Origin: Saccopteryx bilineata
Lineage: Eukaryota > Chordata > Mammalia > Chiroptera > Emballonuridae
Assembly (NCBI RefSeq): GCF_036850765.1
Contig: NC_089498.1
Coordinates: 49,093,795 to 49,157,794, forward strand
DNA: 64,000 nucleotides
Direction: 5' to 3'
Shown: piece by piece, positions 11,367-23,464 of the stretch
Position numbering within the stretch: position 1 is the first letter of the stretch
Layout of the letters: every line of letters begins with the position of its first letter
Notes under the pieces: model-generated
Told to the model about the DNA's origin: nothing
Database searches by the model: none
The model's input: the letters and a program-made list of their open reading frames with translations, nothing else
Made by a program: the position numbers and the translations under genes

Positions 11367-14124
11367 AAATAAAACATATTTCAAGTCTTATAAAATGTCA
11401 GTTAGCATATGTAATGATTATTTCTTTATTTTAACATATATATAACATAAAATGTAAAGTTACAAATTTGATTACACATTTAACATAACTGTAAAGGCTG
11501 TGGTAATTGTCAACTTAATATTCTAATTGATGACAAATTCTCTTCTTCCAAAATTTACTAGGGTCTTTGTAGCCTACTTCTTTTTAAAAGTCTCATTCAG
11601 GTATGCCTTAAACTGATACTTCCCTGGGGGAAGGCAACAATTCTATTGACCTTTGATTTGCCTCATTTTATTGACCTTTGATTTGCCCTACTGAGTAGGG
11701 TTACTCAGTATGTTTGGGAGTGATAATGATTTTGCTTCTATCCCTGAATAGTTGATCTAATATTTCCTCATTCATCCTCTCTTTATTCAACTTAAAGCCA
11801 TTCAATCTCAGAACAAATAAATTCTACGCAAGAGCAAAAGTAGTTCTGTCATACTACTTGATATGTAGTCATGAAAATACTACACATCATTGGAATGCTG
11901 TAAGAACAATTAGTAGGTTTTTGGAATGGGCATTTTAAAGGAAGTTTCTGACCGAAGATAGTTCCCTGACTTGACTTAGCATGTGCTATTATATGAAAAT
12001 CAGTGAATGAATAAAGGTGGTAGAAATTCAGTATGGTACGAAATATGCAGCTATGATTTAGTGGCACTGAACTCTGTAAAATGGCTTGAGGCAGTGACCA
12101 CCTGCATTGCTATCATTGAACTAGGAAAAAAAATTACCTCATAACTTGAATGTCCTTGCTCTCTCTATAACACTTTTATCTAAACTAAGTGAAATTGTAA
12201 TGTACCTAATCTAATGTGAGTTTTTCAAATATTCTGATAAATCTAATTTGTAGCAAAGACAAATTAAAATAGACAATTTATCCAAAAGATGAGTTTAAAA
12301 ACCATTCTCTTCTGCTTTCTTTGCAGTACCTAAACAGGGCCTTCTACAGTTGTGTTTTTCTTTGTTGCCCCAGCAATACCTATTAACCTGTAAGGTCATT
12401 AATAAAGGTAGACTGCCCTTGGATGTACTGTTCTATCCCTCCATGTAATCATGACAACTGAAATCAGATGCTATTCTCTGGTTCTCTCCAATTGTAATCC
12501 ATTGATTCCTCTACTTTGAAAAATATTTCTTACATATTGCATCAAATATTGGGACCAATATTTAGGGACATTTATTAAGAAACATTTGTTCAGTTCAACT
12601 GCTATTAAATAATACTTAATTCAAACTTCTTTTTTTTTCCTTTCCATCAAACTTTTTTAAAAGCAAATTCTCAGTTTTTAAATTTATTAGAGAGTGAACC
12701 AACATGCATTTCTGAAACCATATGTTACCTCATTAAACCCTTTTTGATGATCCTGCCTCAGTGCTCTCCATCTGTTTCCTATGGATTCACCTTTTTTACT
12801 TTTTTCTACCTTTTAAAGATTTTCTCAATGTTATCTTTTAGTCCTCCTGATGAAATTTAAAAAATTTTATTTTTATCATAGTATCTTATTTTATACATGC
12901 AATATCTTCGATTCTATCCTTCTCATTATAACAAATTTTTTCAAGTTTCTTTTTCTTTTCTCTCAGTTTGTTTGTTTAGGTCTTTTTGCTTTTTGTGTTC
13001 TTCACAACTGGTGAACCTTGGTTGTCCTTTCATAGTTTAAAGATGCATGAATAACTGCCAGTTGAAAGCTCTGTATAGGTTGGTGGCATGAGGACTAGCA
13101 TGTTTTACGAAAGGACAATCAGGGTAAGTTCTGACCATTTTAGAGGAAACCTCTCAAATAGGGCTGAAGTTGACCCAGACAGTACCTTTGTGTGAATTAG
13201 AAAAAGGTGTCCCCTAGAACATTTAGGTTGTTGACCAATTGATGCTTTTATGCTAGTTAGAAAAAGTCCCTTCCCAGACTACATGGCTTGGTAAATGGCA
13301 CCTGAGTTGGATTTTATTTCCCACTTACCTGTCTACCCAATGTCCCTTATGTAGTTAACAAATGAAGAAACTGTAGGGTCCTACTCCTAAATGTTAGTAT
13401 CTGTAAGCCTGTCTCTTCAGCTGGTCAGTTTCTTAGGAATTATGTTTAATGTTCTGCCTAGGGGTCGGTTTGGGTGGGGCTGTGGGGGTGAGGGGAGTAT
13501 AAAGGTCTGGCTGCTAGATTTCTGGGAGACAAGTAGAGGAAGGAAGCTGGGAGGAGAAAGTGCATCATCACTGAACATGTAGACTGACTTACTCCTCTGT
13601 TTCACTAGGAGAGTTACCCATGCCAAGATTTCCTACCTAGCTGATGTAGCATCTTCAGAATCTTCCGCCATGATGATTGTGAAGGGTAGAGGAAAAAATA
13701 TGGCGATCCCTGGAACCCCAGTTCTCAATCTCATTCTTGTTTTCTGTCCCTCATTGCTTCCTTCTGAGATTCCTGGTGCCTCCAGTTCCTGAACCTTTCT
13801 AGAATTCTGTGTCTCAGCTGGCTTCCCACTGCTTTAGCTCCTTTGCAAACTTAGAATTCAGCTATCTCTAATAAGCTCAGGCAATTGCACTTCATCTATG
13901 TACTAAATAGCTTTTAAATTTTTGTTGCTGTACCTCATCTACTGTTGTCTCTTTTCAAGTTTTTTTTTTGTCCTTTTGTGTTTATTCACTTATGTGTATA
14001 CTGTCATTTTGCTAGGAACTAACAAGGAAGCAGAAACAAACACATGTATAATTCTTTGTGTTTAAACAGAAATTCATAACCTCTTTATTGTTTGGGGAAG
14101 GGGGGAATATATTACTGAATTTTT
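11367..14124. other. Unassigned DNA
   Basis: No gene recognised. It contains an 18-bp tandem-spaced duplication (11645-11687) and a GC-richer patch at about 13455-13590 with TATAAAG at 13499, which resembles 58818-59010. Possibly relics of an LTR or other old repeat, but I cannot name one. Confidence 0.45.
11645..11687 (+). repeat. 18-bp direct repeat, 25-bp period
   Basis: ATTGACCTTTGATTTGCC at 11645-11662 and again at 11670-11687. Confidence 0.9.
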
Positions 14125-14133
14125 ACATATACT

Positions 14134-14513
14134 TTTTTTTTTTAGTGAGAGAGATGGAGGGAGAGACAGACAGGGACAGATAGACAGGAAGGAAGAGAGA
14201 TGAGAAGCATCAACTCATAGTTGTGGCACTTTAGTTGTTAATTAATTGCTTTCTCATACGTGCCTTAACTGGGGGTCTCCAGCTGAGTCAGTTACCCCTT
14301 GCTCAAGTCAGCAACCTTGGGTGTAAGCCAGCGACCTTAGGCTTCAAGCCAGCAATTATGGGGTCATATCTATGATCCCACGCTCAAGCCAGTGAGCAAC
14401 CCTGCACTCAAGCTGGTGAGCCTTCACTCAAGCCCGCAACCTTGGGGTTTCAAACTTGGGTCCTCAGCCTCCCAGGCCGATGCTCTATTAACTGCAACAC
14501 CACTTGATCAGGC
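14134..14513 (-). mobile_element. Long-form VES-like SINE with internal repeats
   Basis: The tail side is a T run then GAGAGAGATGGAGGG. The interior has several degenerate CTCAAGCCAG(C/T)(G/A)A-type units (about 14300-14450). The head in reverse ends CACCACTTGATCAGGC. A 9-bp duplication, ACATATACT, lies at 14125-14133 and 14514-14522. The internal units give this copy its length. Confidence 0.85.
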
Positions 14514-14522
14514 ACATATACT

Positions 14523-15945
14523 CAGTCTAATATGAATTCTGAATTTGTTGGTTAAGGATGTGATATATTTTGCTTATGATTGTACTTGCTGCATTGTTCT
14601 TACTGTTTTTATTTTGTAAAGTAATTAATAGGCCTATTTGATTTTTTATTGGCTGTAGTTGAGTGCTATGGTTCATTGTAACATTATGAAAATGAAGTAG
14701 ATTTAAACAAGGGTTAAGGTTCAGCTTTGCACCTTTGTAAGAACATTCACTTGGGCTTCACCTCATCCCACAAATCTTGATTCGCTCCTGTGGGCATTGG
14801 GCTAGGTTTTTTATTAAAAGTCATATAGTGATTTCTTAAGGTTCTGAGAAGACCTGGGCATATAATGCACATTTATATTATTATTAGGAGGTGTTATAAT
14901 CTTGAGTGTCTGCTTAAACTGTGATCTGATATTGCAAACAAATACAGAGATGTACCAGACCATATAAAATTTTCACTAACCCAGTTGTACCCCACAGCAG
15001 CACTCTAGTCAAATAAATAAAAAGCAATATTTTTACCACCTTTGTGACTTGAATTCTTCTTCTTTGTGGGTGAATATCTATTTGTAAGGTCTTCATAAAA
15101 AGCCTGAATATCTAATTTAGTAAGATATAGTGACTTAGAAGTCTGAAAATCACATCCTTCACCACAGGATAATTGAATACCAGTAAGTGTTTTCATGTCT
15201 GTGTATGTATACATAAACACACACACACACAAATACATGCACATCTAAGCTATGATTGCAAACTCATGGAGCATTATTTGTGAACACGGTTCTGTGTCAA
15301 CAAAAACAAGTAAATAAATTTAAAAATAAAAATGAGGCTTGCTGAATATCTGCTTAGAGAAAATAACCTCCCTTTAACTCTGAATGCCCTTCTGCATTGC
15401 TGTAGATACAGCATCTGTACTGTTTTATTATTTAAGCACTCTATATGCCATTATTTATTAATAAATGTGAAGATAGTTTAGTGTATTGTGAAATGAGGAG
15501 GTTTACAGGTTTCTTATTTTCTGTAGATTATATTCATATCAGGGATGATCAACAAGATTTTTATGGGAAGGATGGAGAATGAAAGGATTAATACCAATAC
15601 TATATATTTAGTTCAAGTATCTCTAAACACACTAATACACAACAACAAGAAACATAGCAATAGCAACCCAACATCTTTTGCTCCCCAGATGACTGAGACA
15701 AGTAACGTTTCTTTTCTGCTATGGTTCTTACGTGGAATTTAGATGTTTCTTGCCATTGGGTTACCAAATTGGAATAATGAACTGTTGTATGACCTACTTT
15801 TTGTCTAGGACAAGGAATTTTAGTACTTGAAGTATACCAAAAAATTAGCTACAGCTAGTATTTGACACAGTTTATATGTAGGGCCAATATTTGTATTGTT
15901 AAATTGAAAAGGATCTAATCAGTGCTTTCTAATAAAACATTTAGT
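14523..15945. other. Unassigned DNA
   Basis: AT-rich; a short CA repeat lies at 15217-15231. No gene or named repeat is recognised; open frames near 15005-15244 and 15545-15742 lack domains. Confidence 0.5.
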
Positions 15946-15949
15946 AATG

Positions 15950-16110
15950 ATGGAAATGTTCTACATCTTCACTATCTGATATGGTAGGCAGTAGCTACAT
16001 ACCACTATTGGGCACTTAAAATATGGTTAGTGTGGCTGAGAAACTGACCTTTAAATTTTGCTTAATTTAATTTATTTAACTTTAAATAGATAGTAGATAC
16101 TAGGATGCTC
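15950..16110. mobile_element. Possible palindromic hAT-type MITE relic
   Basis: GATGGAAATGTTCTACATCTTC, CTGATATGGTAGGCAGTAGC and CACTTAAAATATGGTTAGTGTGGC match in order a common mammalian hAT-like repeat with 'CCAATATGGTAGCC' ends. The right half is degraded. Confidence 0.45.
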
Positions 16111-16214
16111 TTTTATAATTACTTGGGAGTATAGATAACAGAATGAAATCCTTTTAAATAGCTAGTCTAGCCTGTAAAACAGAAAATTGCTAGTAGCTTG
16201 ATTATGGTTCAGAT

Positions 16215-16320
16215 CATTCCTTCATACATCTATCCAACAAGAATTAAATATCGACTCTGTACTATGCTATACTGTACTTATTATATAATGTTAGACATTG
16301 AGGTAAACAAGTTTTCTATT
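16215..16320 (-). repeat. Possible L2-type 3'-end fragment
   Basis: TCCAACAAGAATTAAATATC, GTACTATGCTATACTG and TTAGACATTGAGGTAAACAAG resemble an antisense L2 tail with its 'GTGCCAGGCACTG' and 'TGGGGATACAGAGGTGAACAA' blocks. Confidence 0.35.
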
Positions 16321-16900
16321 CCTGATTTGTACTCAAAATAAATGAAACATTTTTAAGGCCACAACATATATGTGAAGCTGACAAACTGAGGTTAGAGGGG
16401 CAAATGGTTCTATTGTTATCAAACAGGAAGAGGAACAGGGCCCAGGGAGCCATGAGGAACAATGCCTACAGCTAAGAAAAGAGGACAAAAGCCAAGAGAC
16501 CTAAATTATATTTTGTAATTAATCAGTGTGAAGAAATGATAGAATCAAATATTATCAGAAGATAGGTTTAAAAAGTTAAAATAGAAACAAAGGGCCAAAG
16601 CCAAGTAGAAATTATTGCAAGATGAGTACAGTGAATGGCACCTCTCAGGAAGCTGTTATTCAACCAGGATATAGAATTGCTCCAAAGTACAGCTGAGTGA
16701 CCATTACTCTAGGTGAAATCCATCAGGCAAGCAGATGTATGCATGAGCCTGCTATTCACTCATTTCCCTTATGTAATTTCCTGGCTTAAAGATAAAGGAG
16801 AATAGGGTGAATTTATAATTTGAAAATGATTCTTCCAGTCTTCAGGTGATTCTGAAACTACCCTGGCCTTAAGAATCCCAGCTAGATTCTATATTTTTGT
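16321..16900. other. Unassigned DNA
   Basis: Purine-rich patches (16430-16640) but no recognisable gene or repeat. Confidence 0.45.
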
Positions 16901-16901
16901 A

Positions 16902-17396
16902 CAATACTGAAGTTCCTTTTTTATCCATGGTTTCACTTTTCACAGTTTTGCAGAGAACTGCTGTCTAAAAATTATAAATGAAAAATTACAGAAATAAACA
17001 ATTTGTAAATTTTAAATTGTGCAGCACCCTGAGGAGTGTGATGAAATCTTGTGCTATCTTGCTTCATCCCACTGGGATATGAATCATCCCTTTGTCCAGT
17101 GTATCCACTCTGTATATGCTACCTGTCAGTTAGTTACTTAGTAGCCATTAGTTATCAGAGAAGAAGGGAGACAACATTCACATAACATTTATTACAATGT
17201 ATTGTTATACTTGTTTTATTTTATGATTTGTTATTGTTAATCCATTACTTTGCCCAATTTATAAATTAAACTTTATCATAGGTATTTATGTATAGGTAAA
17301 AAACATAGTATATATAGAGTTCAGCACTATCTATAGTTTTAAGCATCCACTGGGGATCTTGAAAGGTATCCTCTGTGGATAAGGGGGGGAGTACTG
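16902..17396 (+). mobile_element. Tigger/pogo-type non-autonomous DNA transposon
   Basis: Imperfect terminal inverted repeats: the left end reads CAATACTGAAGTTCC...TTATCCATGG, the right end CCTCTGTGGATAAGGGGGGG then AGTACTG. The interior (ATTACAGAAATAAACAATTTG, GTGATGAAATCTTG, GAATCATCCCTTTGTCCAGTG, TATTTATGTATAGGTAAAAAAC) matches a known mammalian Tigger-related MITE in order. A TA precedes it at 16900-16901; the right TA is degraded. No transposase frame. Confidence 0.75.
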
Positions 17397-17555
17397 TGTC
17401 TATAAATTATAAATTTCTTGATTTATTTTAACTGAGTGTGACCAAAATTCTACAGTGATTCATGAATCTGATATTTTGGGTTCCAAGAAAAAGTTGGGAA
17501 GAGTTGTCTTTCACTGTGTTCTTTGTGATTTTCTAAACTCAAAAGGAAGGATGGG

Positions 17556-18522
17556 TACACCTGAAGATGGCAGGGGAGTAGGCAGATGCACAGACTCCCA
17601 TCTCACACCACCAAACTGGATTAAAGATTAATTTAGGAACAATCAGCGTGAAAAACCAACTCTGGACTACAAGAACAGCTCTCAAAAAACAAAGAGCAAA
17701 GAAGAAGCCACACCAAGCCTGGTAGGGAGCACCGAGGAGTGGTGGGTCTCCCCTGCTTACAGGAATGAAATGGGGGTAGCCTGAGAGCCCAGAAGGGCTC
17801 TCACTCCAAGGAAAAGAGCATAAAATATCACTCACAGCCACTTGCCTGGGGACCTGGGAATGAGGTGTGTTGAAAGGGCTGACTTGTCTTCCAAAAGGAA
17901 AGGGGGGGGGAGAGAGAGAGAGAGAGAGAGAGATATGGTGAGGGGCAGAGGAATGCATGGGATGACCTGAGAAGCTGACTCATCCAGTGCTGGAGGTGGC
18001 CATAGCTGGGGGAGAGGTTGATCCAACACACAATACAAGACTAAAGTAGTTCCGAGTGACCCATCTCCAGACATCTCTCCAGCTCCAATCAGCACAACAA
18101 GACACAGCTGAAAACAAGAAGTGGGGAGGAGGGGCAATAACTCAGGTCTCCATGGAGATTTGAGATACACCTCCCTCTACTGAAGCTGAGAAAACACTGC
18201 CCCAGGAGAGAGTAACTGGTATATAAGGACTTCAGAGTCTCAGGTTACACCAACCACATTCCTGGATACAGTTCCAAATAAGCCCCCTGCTGAGATCAGT
18301 AAACAAGACTACCACCATGTTAAGAAAACTGAGAAGAAAACAAACAAATCAAGACTTCAAAGAGGCTCTACTAGAAAAGCCAAATCCCACAGTAGATTAC
18401 AAATAATAGCTGATGCCAACCCAAGAAGACCTAGAAATAACACAACTGAAAATTGGAGGCAGACAACACTAAGCCTAGACTCAACCAGCTCTACAAACAA
18501 TACACCCAAATATACAGACATA
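17556..18522 (+). promoter_or_regulatory. L1 copy 1 5'UTR (presumed internal promoter region)
   Basis: GC-richer than surroundings. It begins GAAGATGGCAGGGGAGTAGGC, collinear with GACGGTGATGGAGTAGGC at 36580 in copy 2. It includes a G run plus GA repeat at 17900-17933. Several open frames on both strands here are not genes. Promoter activity is known for L1 5'UTRs in general; not shown for this sequence. Confidence 0.7.
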
Positions 18523-19415
18523 ATGAGAAGACAGAGAAGTGCAATCCAAATGAAACCACAAGAGAAACCTCCAGGAAATGAACTGAGTGATATGGAAGTA
18601 ACCAAACTTTTAGATGAGAGTTAAAATAATGACTGTTAGGATGCTTAGGGATCTTAGAACAACAATAGATGGTCATTACAAACAACTAAATAAAGAAATA
18701 GGAAGTATAAAAAAGAATCAGTCAGAGATGATAAATACAGTATATGAAGACCACAATGAAAGGAATTAAAAACAGGATGGATGCAGCTGAGGATCAAATC
18801 ACTGAGTTGGAGGACAAGTTGAACAAAGGCATAGAAGCAGAACAGAAAAAAGAAAAGAGACTTAAAAAGTCTGAGGAAACTGTAAGAGAGCTCTATGACA
18901 ACATGAAGAGAAATAACATCTGCATCATAGGGATTTCTGAAGAAGAAGAGAAAGAACAAGGGATAGAGACTTGTTCAATCAAATCATACCTGAAAACTTT
19001 CCTAAATTAATGCAGGAAAAATGCTCACAAGTTTAAGAAGCACAGAGAACTCCATTAAAGAGAAACCCAAAGAAATCTACACCAAGACACATCATAATTA
19101 AAATACCAAAGTTAAGAGATAAAGAGAAAATATTAAAAGCTGCTGGAGAAAAAAAGGATATCACCTACAAAGGAGCCCCCATAAAGATGACATCCAACTT
19201 CTCAACAGAAACACATGAGGCCAGAAGGGAATGGTAAAAATATTCAAAGAATACAGAACAAGAACCTACAACCAAGACTATTTTATCCACCAAGACTATC
19301 ATTTAAAATTGAAGGAGAAATAAAAGCTTCCCAGACAAAAAAAAAAAAGAAAAACCTCAAGGAATTTATTACAACCAAACCAATGCTGCAGGAAATGTTA
19401 AGGGGCCTTTTGTAA
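18523..19415 (+). pseudogene. L1 ORF1 (copy 1), frameshifted
   Basis: ORF1p is the RNA-binding, trimeric coiled-coil chaperone of L1. The frame opens with MRRQRSAIQ at 18523, stops at TAA near 18622, and resumes in other frames. The coiled-coil part is seen at 18744-18900 (AEDQITELEDKLNKG, then EQKKEKRLKKSEE), the start of the RRM at about 18910-18940 (NICIIGISEEEE). The C-terminal domain reads PRLFYPPRLSFKIEGEIK and ends TTKPMLQEMLRGLL before TAA at 19413-19415. An A run at about 19339-19350 adds lysines. Several frame breaks make it inactive. Confidence 0.85.
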
Positions 19416-19985
19416 ACAGATAAAAGAAGGAAAAGAATATAGCAAAAGAGGAATACAGCTTTAAAGAATAAAATGGCAATAAACAACTACATATCAATAA
19501 TAACCTTAAATGTAAATGGAATAAATGATCTGATCAAAAGACATAGGGTAGCTGCATGGATAAGAAAACAGGACCTGTACATATGCTGTCTACAAGAGGC
19601 ACACCTTAAAACAAAAGATGCACATAGACTAAAGGTAAAAGGATGGAAAAAATATTTCATGCAAATGGAAATGAAAAAAAAGCTGGGGTAGCAATACTTA
19701 TATCAGACAAAATGGACTTTAAAACAAAGGCTATAGTAAGAGATAAAGAAGGCCTCTACATATGATAAAGGGAACAATCCAACAGGAAGATATAACCATT
19801 ATAAATATCTACACACCTAATATAGGAGCACCTAAATATATAAAGCAGACTTTGTTGGATATAAAGGGCGAGATCAACAGCAATACTATAATAGCAGGGA
19901 ATTTCAATACCTCACTAACATCACTAGATAGATCCTCAAGAAAAAAATTAACAAAGAAACAGCAGACTTAAAGGACACACTAGAT

Positions 19986-20302
19986 CAGGGGTTGGGAACC
20001 TATGGCTCGTGAGCCAGATGTGGCTCTTTAGATGGCTGCTCTGGCTCACAGACAAATCTTTAATGGAAAAAATAATGTTAAAAATGTAAACAATTCTCAT
20101 ATATTACAATCCATTCATTTCCTACCACTCATGTTCATGGTTGCGGGTGGCTGGAGCCAATCACAGCTGTCCTCTGGGAAAACACCAAATTAATATTGGA
20201 TAATGCATAGTGTACACTGGTCGTTGTATGGTTCTCATGGAATTACATTTTAAAATATGTGGCGTTCATGGCTCTCTCAGCCAAAAAGGTTCCTGACCCC
20301 TG
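19986..20302 (+). mobile_element. Non-autonomous hAT transposon inside L1 copy 1
   Basis: Terminal inverted repeats CAGGGGTTGGGAACCT (left) and AGGTTCCTGACCCCTG (right). The 8-bp duplications are CACTAGAT (19978-19985) and CACGAGAT (20303-20310). The homologous place in L1 copy 2 (about 40405-40420) reads ACACACTAGATCAACTAG without insert, which is the empty site. At 317 bp it has no coding capacity and would depend on a hAT transposase supplied in trans. Confidence 0.93.
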
Positions 20303-20765
20303 CACGAGATCAACTGGATTTAATAGATATCTTCAGAACTTTTCACCCTAAAGCAGCAGAATATACATTCTTTTCAAGTGCTCATGGTACATTCTTTAGG
20401 ATAGACCACATGTTAGGGCACAAAAGTGGACTCAACAAATTTAGAATATTGAAATTATATGAAGCATTTTCTCTGATCACAATGGCATGAAACTAGAAAT
20501 CAACCACAACAGACAAACTCAAAAATTCTCAAACACATGGAAACTAAATAGCAGGTTGTTAAATAACGAATGGATTAACAATGAGATCAAAGAAGAAATA
20601 AAAAAATTCCTAAAAAACGAATGATAATGAGCATATAACAACTCAAAATTTATGGGACACAGCAAAAGCAGTTCTGAGAGGGAAGTTTATAGCACTACAG
20701 CCATACTTTAAGAAGCTATAAAAAGCTCAAATAAATAACTTAACCCTGCATTTAAAAGAACTAGA

Positions 20766-21206
20766 GCCCTGGCCGGTTGGCTCAGCGGTAGAGCGTTGGC
20801 CAAGCGTGCGGAGGACCCAGGTTCGATTCCCGGCCAGGGCACATAGGAGAAGCGCCCATTTGCTTCTCCACCCCTCCGCCACGCCTTCCTCTCTGTCTCT
20901 CTCTTCCCCTCCCGCAGCCAAGGCTCCATTGGAGCAAAGATGGCCCAGGCGCTGGGGATGGCTCTGTGGCCTCTGCCCCAGGCACTAGAGTGGCTCTGGT
21001 CACAACATGGCAACACCCAGGAGGGTTGCAACATGGCGACGCCCAGGATGGGCAGAGCATCGCCCCCTGGTGGGCAGAGCATCGCCCCCTGGTGGGCGTG
21101 CCGGGTGGATCCCGGTCGGGCGCATGCGGGAGTCTGTCTGACTGTCTCTCCCTGTTTCCAGCTTCAGAAAAATGCAAAAAAAAAAAAAAAAAAAGGAAAA
21201 AAAAAG
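20766..21206 (+). mobile_element. VES-like bat SINE inside L1 copy 1
   Basis: The head runs 20766-20840, and its 7-base ends GCCCTGG/CCAGGGC pair perfectly. The body includes GGAGCAAAGATGGCCC and a duplicated CATCGCCCCCTGGTGGGC block at about 21058-21097. The A-rich tail starts at about 21177. A 12-bp duplication, AAAAGAACTAGA, lies at 20754-20765 and 21207-21218. Confidence 0.94.
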
Positions 21207-23464
21207 AAAAGAACTAGAAAAAGAACAGCAAGTAAAGCCCAAGAGTAGTAGAAGGAAGGAAATAATAAAGATCAGAGTGGAAATAAATGACATAGAGGCT
21301 AAAGAAACAATACAGAGTATCAATGAAACCAGGAGCTGGTTCTTTGAAAAGGTAAACAAGATCGATGAACCTTTAATTAGACTCATCAAGAAAAAAAGAG
21401 AGAGGACTCAAACAAATAAAATTAGAAATGAGAGTGGAGAAGTAAAAACTGACACAACAGAAATACAAAATATTGTAAGAAAATACTATGAAGAACTGTA
21501 TGCCAAAAAACTAGACAACCTAGATGAAACGGACAATTCCTTGAAACATACAATCTTCCAAATATCAATCTGGAAGAATCAGAAAACCTAAACAGACCGA
21601 ATACAACAAATGAGATCGAAACAGTTACCAAAAAACTCTCAACAAAGTAAAGTCCTGGGCCTGATGGCTTCACAAGTGAATTCTACCAAATATTCAAAGA
21701 AGAACTAACTCCTATCCTTCTCAAGCTATTTCAGAAAATTCAAGAGAAATAAAGACTTCCAAGCTCCTTTTATGAGGTGAGCATAATTCTGATTCCAAAA
21801 CCAGGCAAAGACAACACAAGAAAGAAAATTATAGGCCAATATCCTTGATGAGTATAGATACTAAAATCCTCAACAAAATGTTAGCAAACCAGATCCAGCA
21901 ATATATGAAAAAAATCATACACCATGATCGAGTGGTATTTATTCTGGGGAGGCAAAGGCTGGTACAATATTTGGAAATCAATCAATGTGATTCATCATAT
22001 AAACAAAAGGAAGGAGAAAAACCACATGATAATTTCAATAGATGCAGAAAAAGCATTTGATAAAATCCAGCACCCATTCATGATCAAAACTCTCAGCAAA
22101 GTGGGAATACAGGGAACATACCTCAATATGATAAAGGCCATCTATGACAAACCCACAGCCAACATCATACTCAATGAGCAAAAATTAAAAGCAATCCCCT
22201 TAAGATCAGGAACAAGGCAGAGGTGTCCCCTTTCACCACTCTTATTCAACATAGTTCTGGGAATCCTAGCCACAGCCATCAGATAAGAAGAAGAAATAAA
22301 AAGCAACCACGTTGGAAAAGAAGAAGTAAAACTATCATTATTTGCAGATGATATGATATTGTATATAGAGAACCCTAAAGTCTCAGTCAAAAAACTACTG
22401 GACCTAATAAATGAATTCAGCAAGGTGGCAGGACATAAAATTAATACTCAGAAATCAGAGGCATTTTTATACACCAACAATGAACAGTCAGAGAGAGAAA
22501 TTAAGGAAACAATCTCCTTCACTATTGCAACCAAAAAAAATAAAGTACCTAGGAGTAAATTTAACCAAGGAGATTAAACTTGTATTCAGAAAATTATAAA
22601 ACATTGATAAAAGAAATCAAGGGAGATACAAACAAGTCAAAGCATATACTGTGCTCATGGTTAGAAAAATAAACATCATTAAAATGTCTATATTACCCAA
22701 AGCAATTTATAAATTCAATGCAATGCCAATTAAAATACCAATGACATACTTCAAAGATACAGAACACATATTCCAAAAATTTATATGGAACCAAAAAAGA
22801 ACACAAATAGCCTCAGCAATCTTGAAAAAGAAGAATAAAGCAGGAGGTATCACACTTCCCGATATCAAGTTATACTACAAGGTCATTGTACTCAAAACAG
22901 CTTGGTACTGGCATAAAAACAGGCATATAGATCAATGGAACAGAACAGAGAACCCAGAAATAAACCCACAGCTTTATGGACAACTGATATTTGACAAAGG
23001 AGGTAAGAGCATACAATGAAGTAAAGACATCCTCTTTAATAAATGGTGTTGGGAAAATTGGACATCTACCTGCAAAAAAAATGACACTAGACCACCAACT
23101 CACACCATTCACAAAAATAAACTCAAAATGGATAAAATACTTAAATGTAAGCCGTGAAACCATAAACATCTTAGAAGCAAACATAGGCAGTAAGCTCTCC
23201 AACATCTCTCACAGCAATATATTTGCCGATTTATCTCCATGGGCAAGTGAAATAAAAGAAAAGATAAACAAATGGGACTATATCAAACTAAAAAGCTTTT
23301 GCACAGCTAAAGACAATAAGAACAGAATAAAAAGACAAACTACACAATGGGAGAACATATTTGACAATACGTCTAATAAGGGGTTAATAACCAAAATTTA
23401 TAAAGAACTTGTAAAACTCAATACCAGGAAGACAAACAATCCAATCAAAAAATGGGCAAAAGAA

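Noticed and set aside
14300..14450. CRISPR-like array of short repeats
   Set aside because: Degenerate adjoining units inside a SINE with its own target duplication; no spacers, mammalian context.
17539..18170. Overlapping minus-strand frames in the L1 5'UTR
   Set aside because: Antisense shadows of GC-rich L1 5'UTR sequence with low-complexity Ser/Leu runs from the GA repeat.
20766..20840. A tRNA gene
   Set aside because: Acceptor stem and boxes are tRNA-like, but the segment is the head of a dispersed SINE with body, tail and target duplications.
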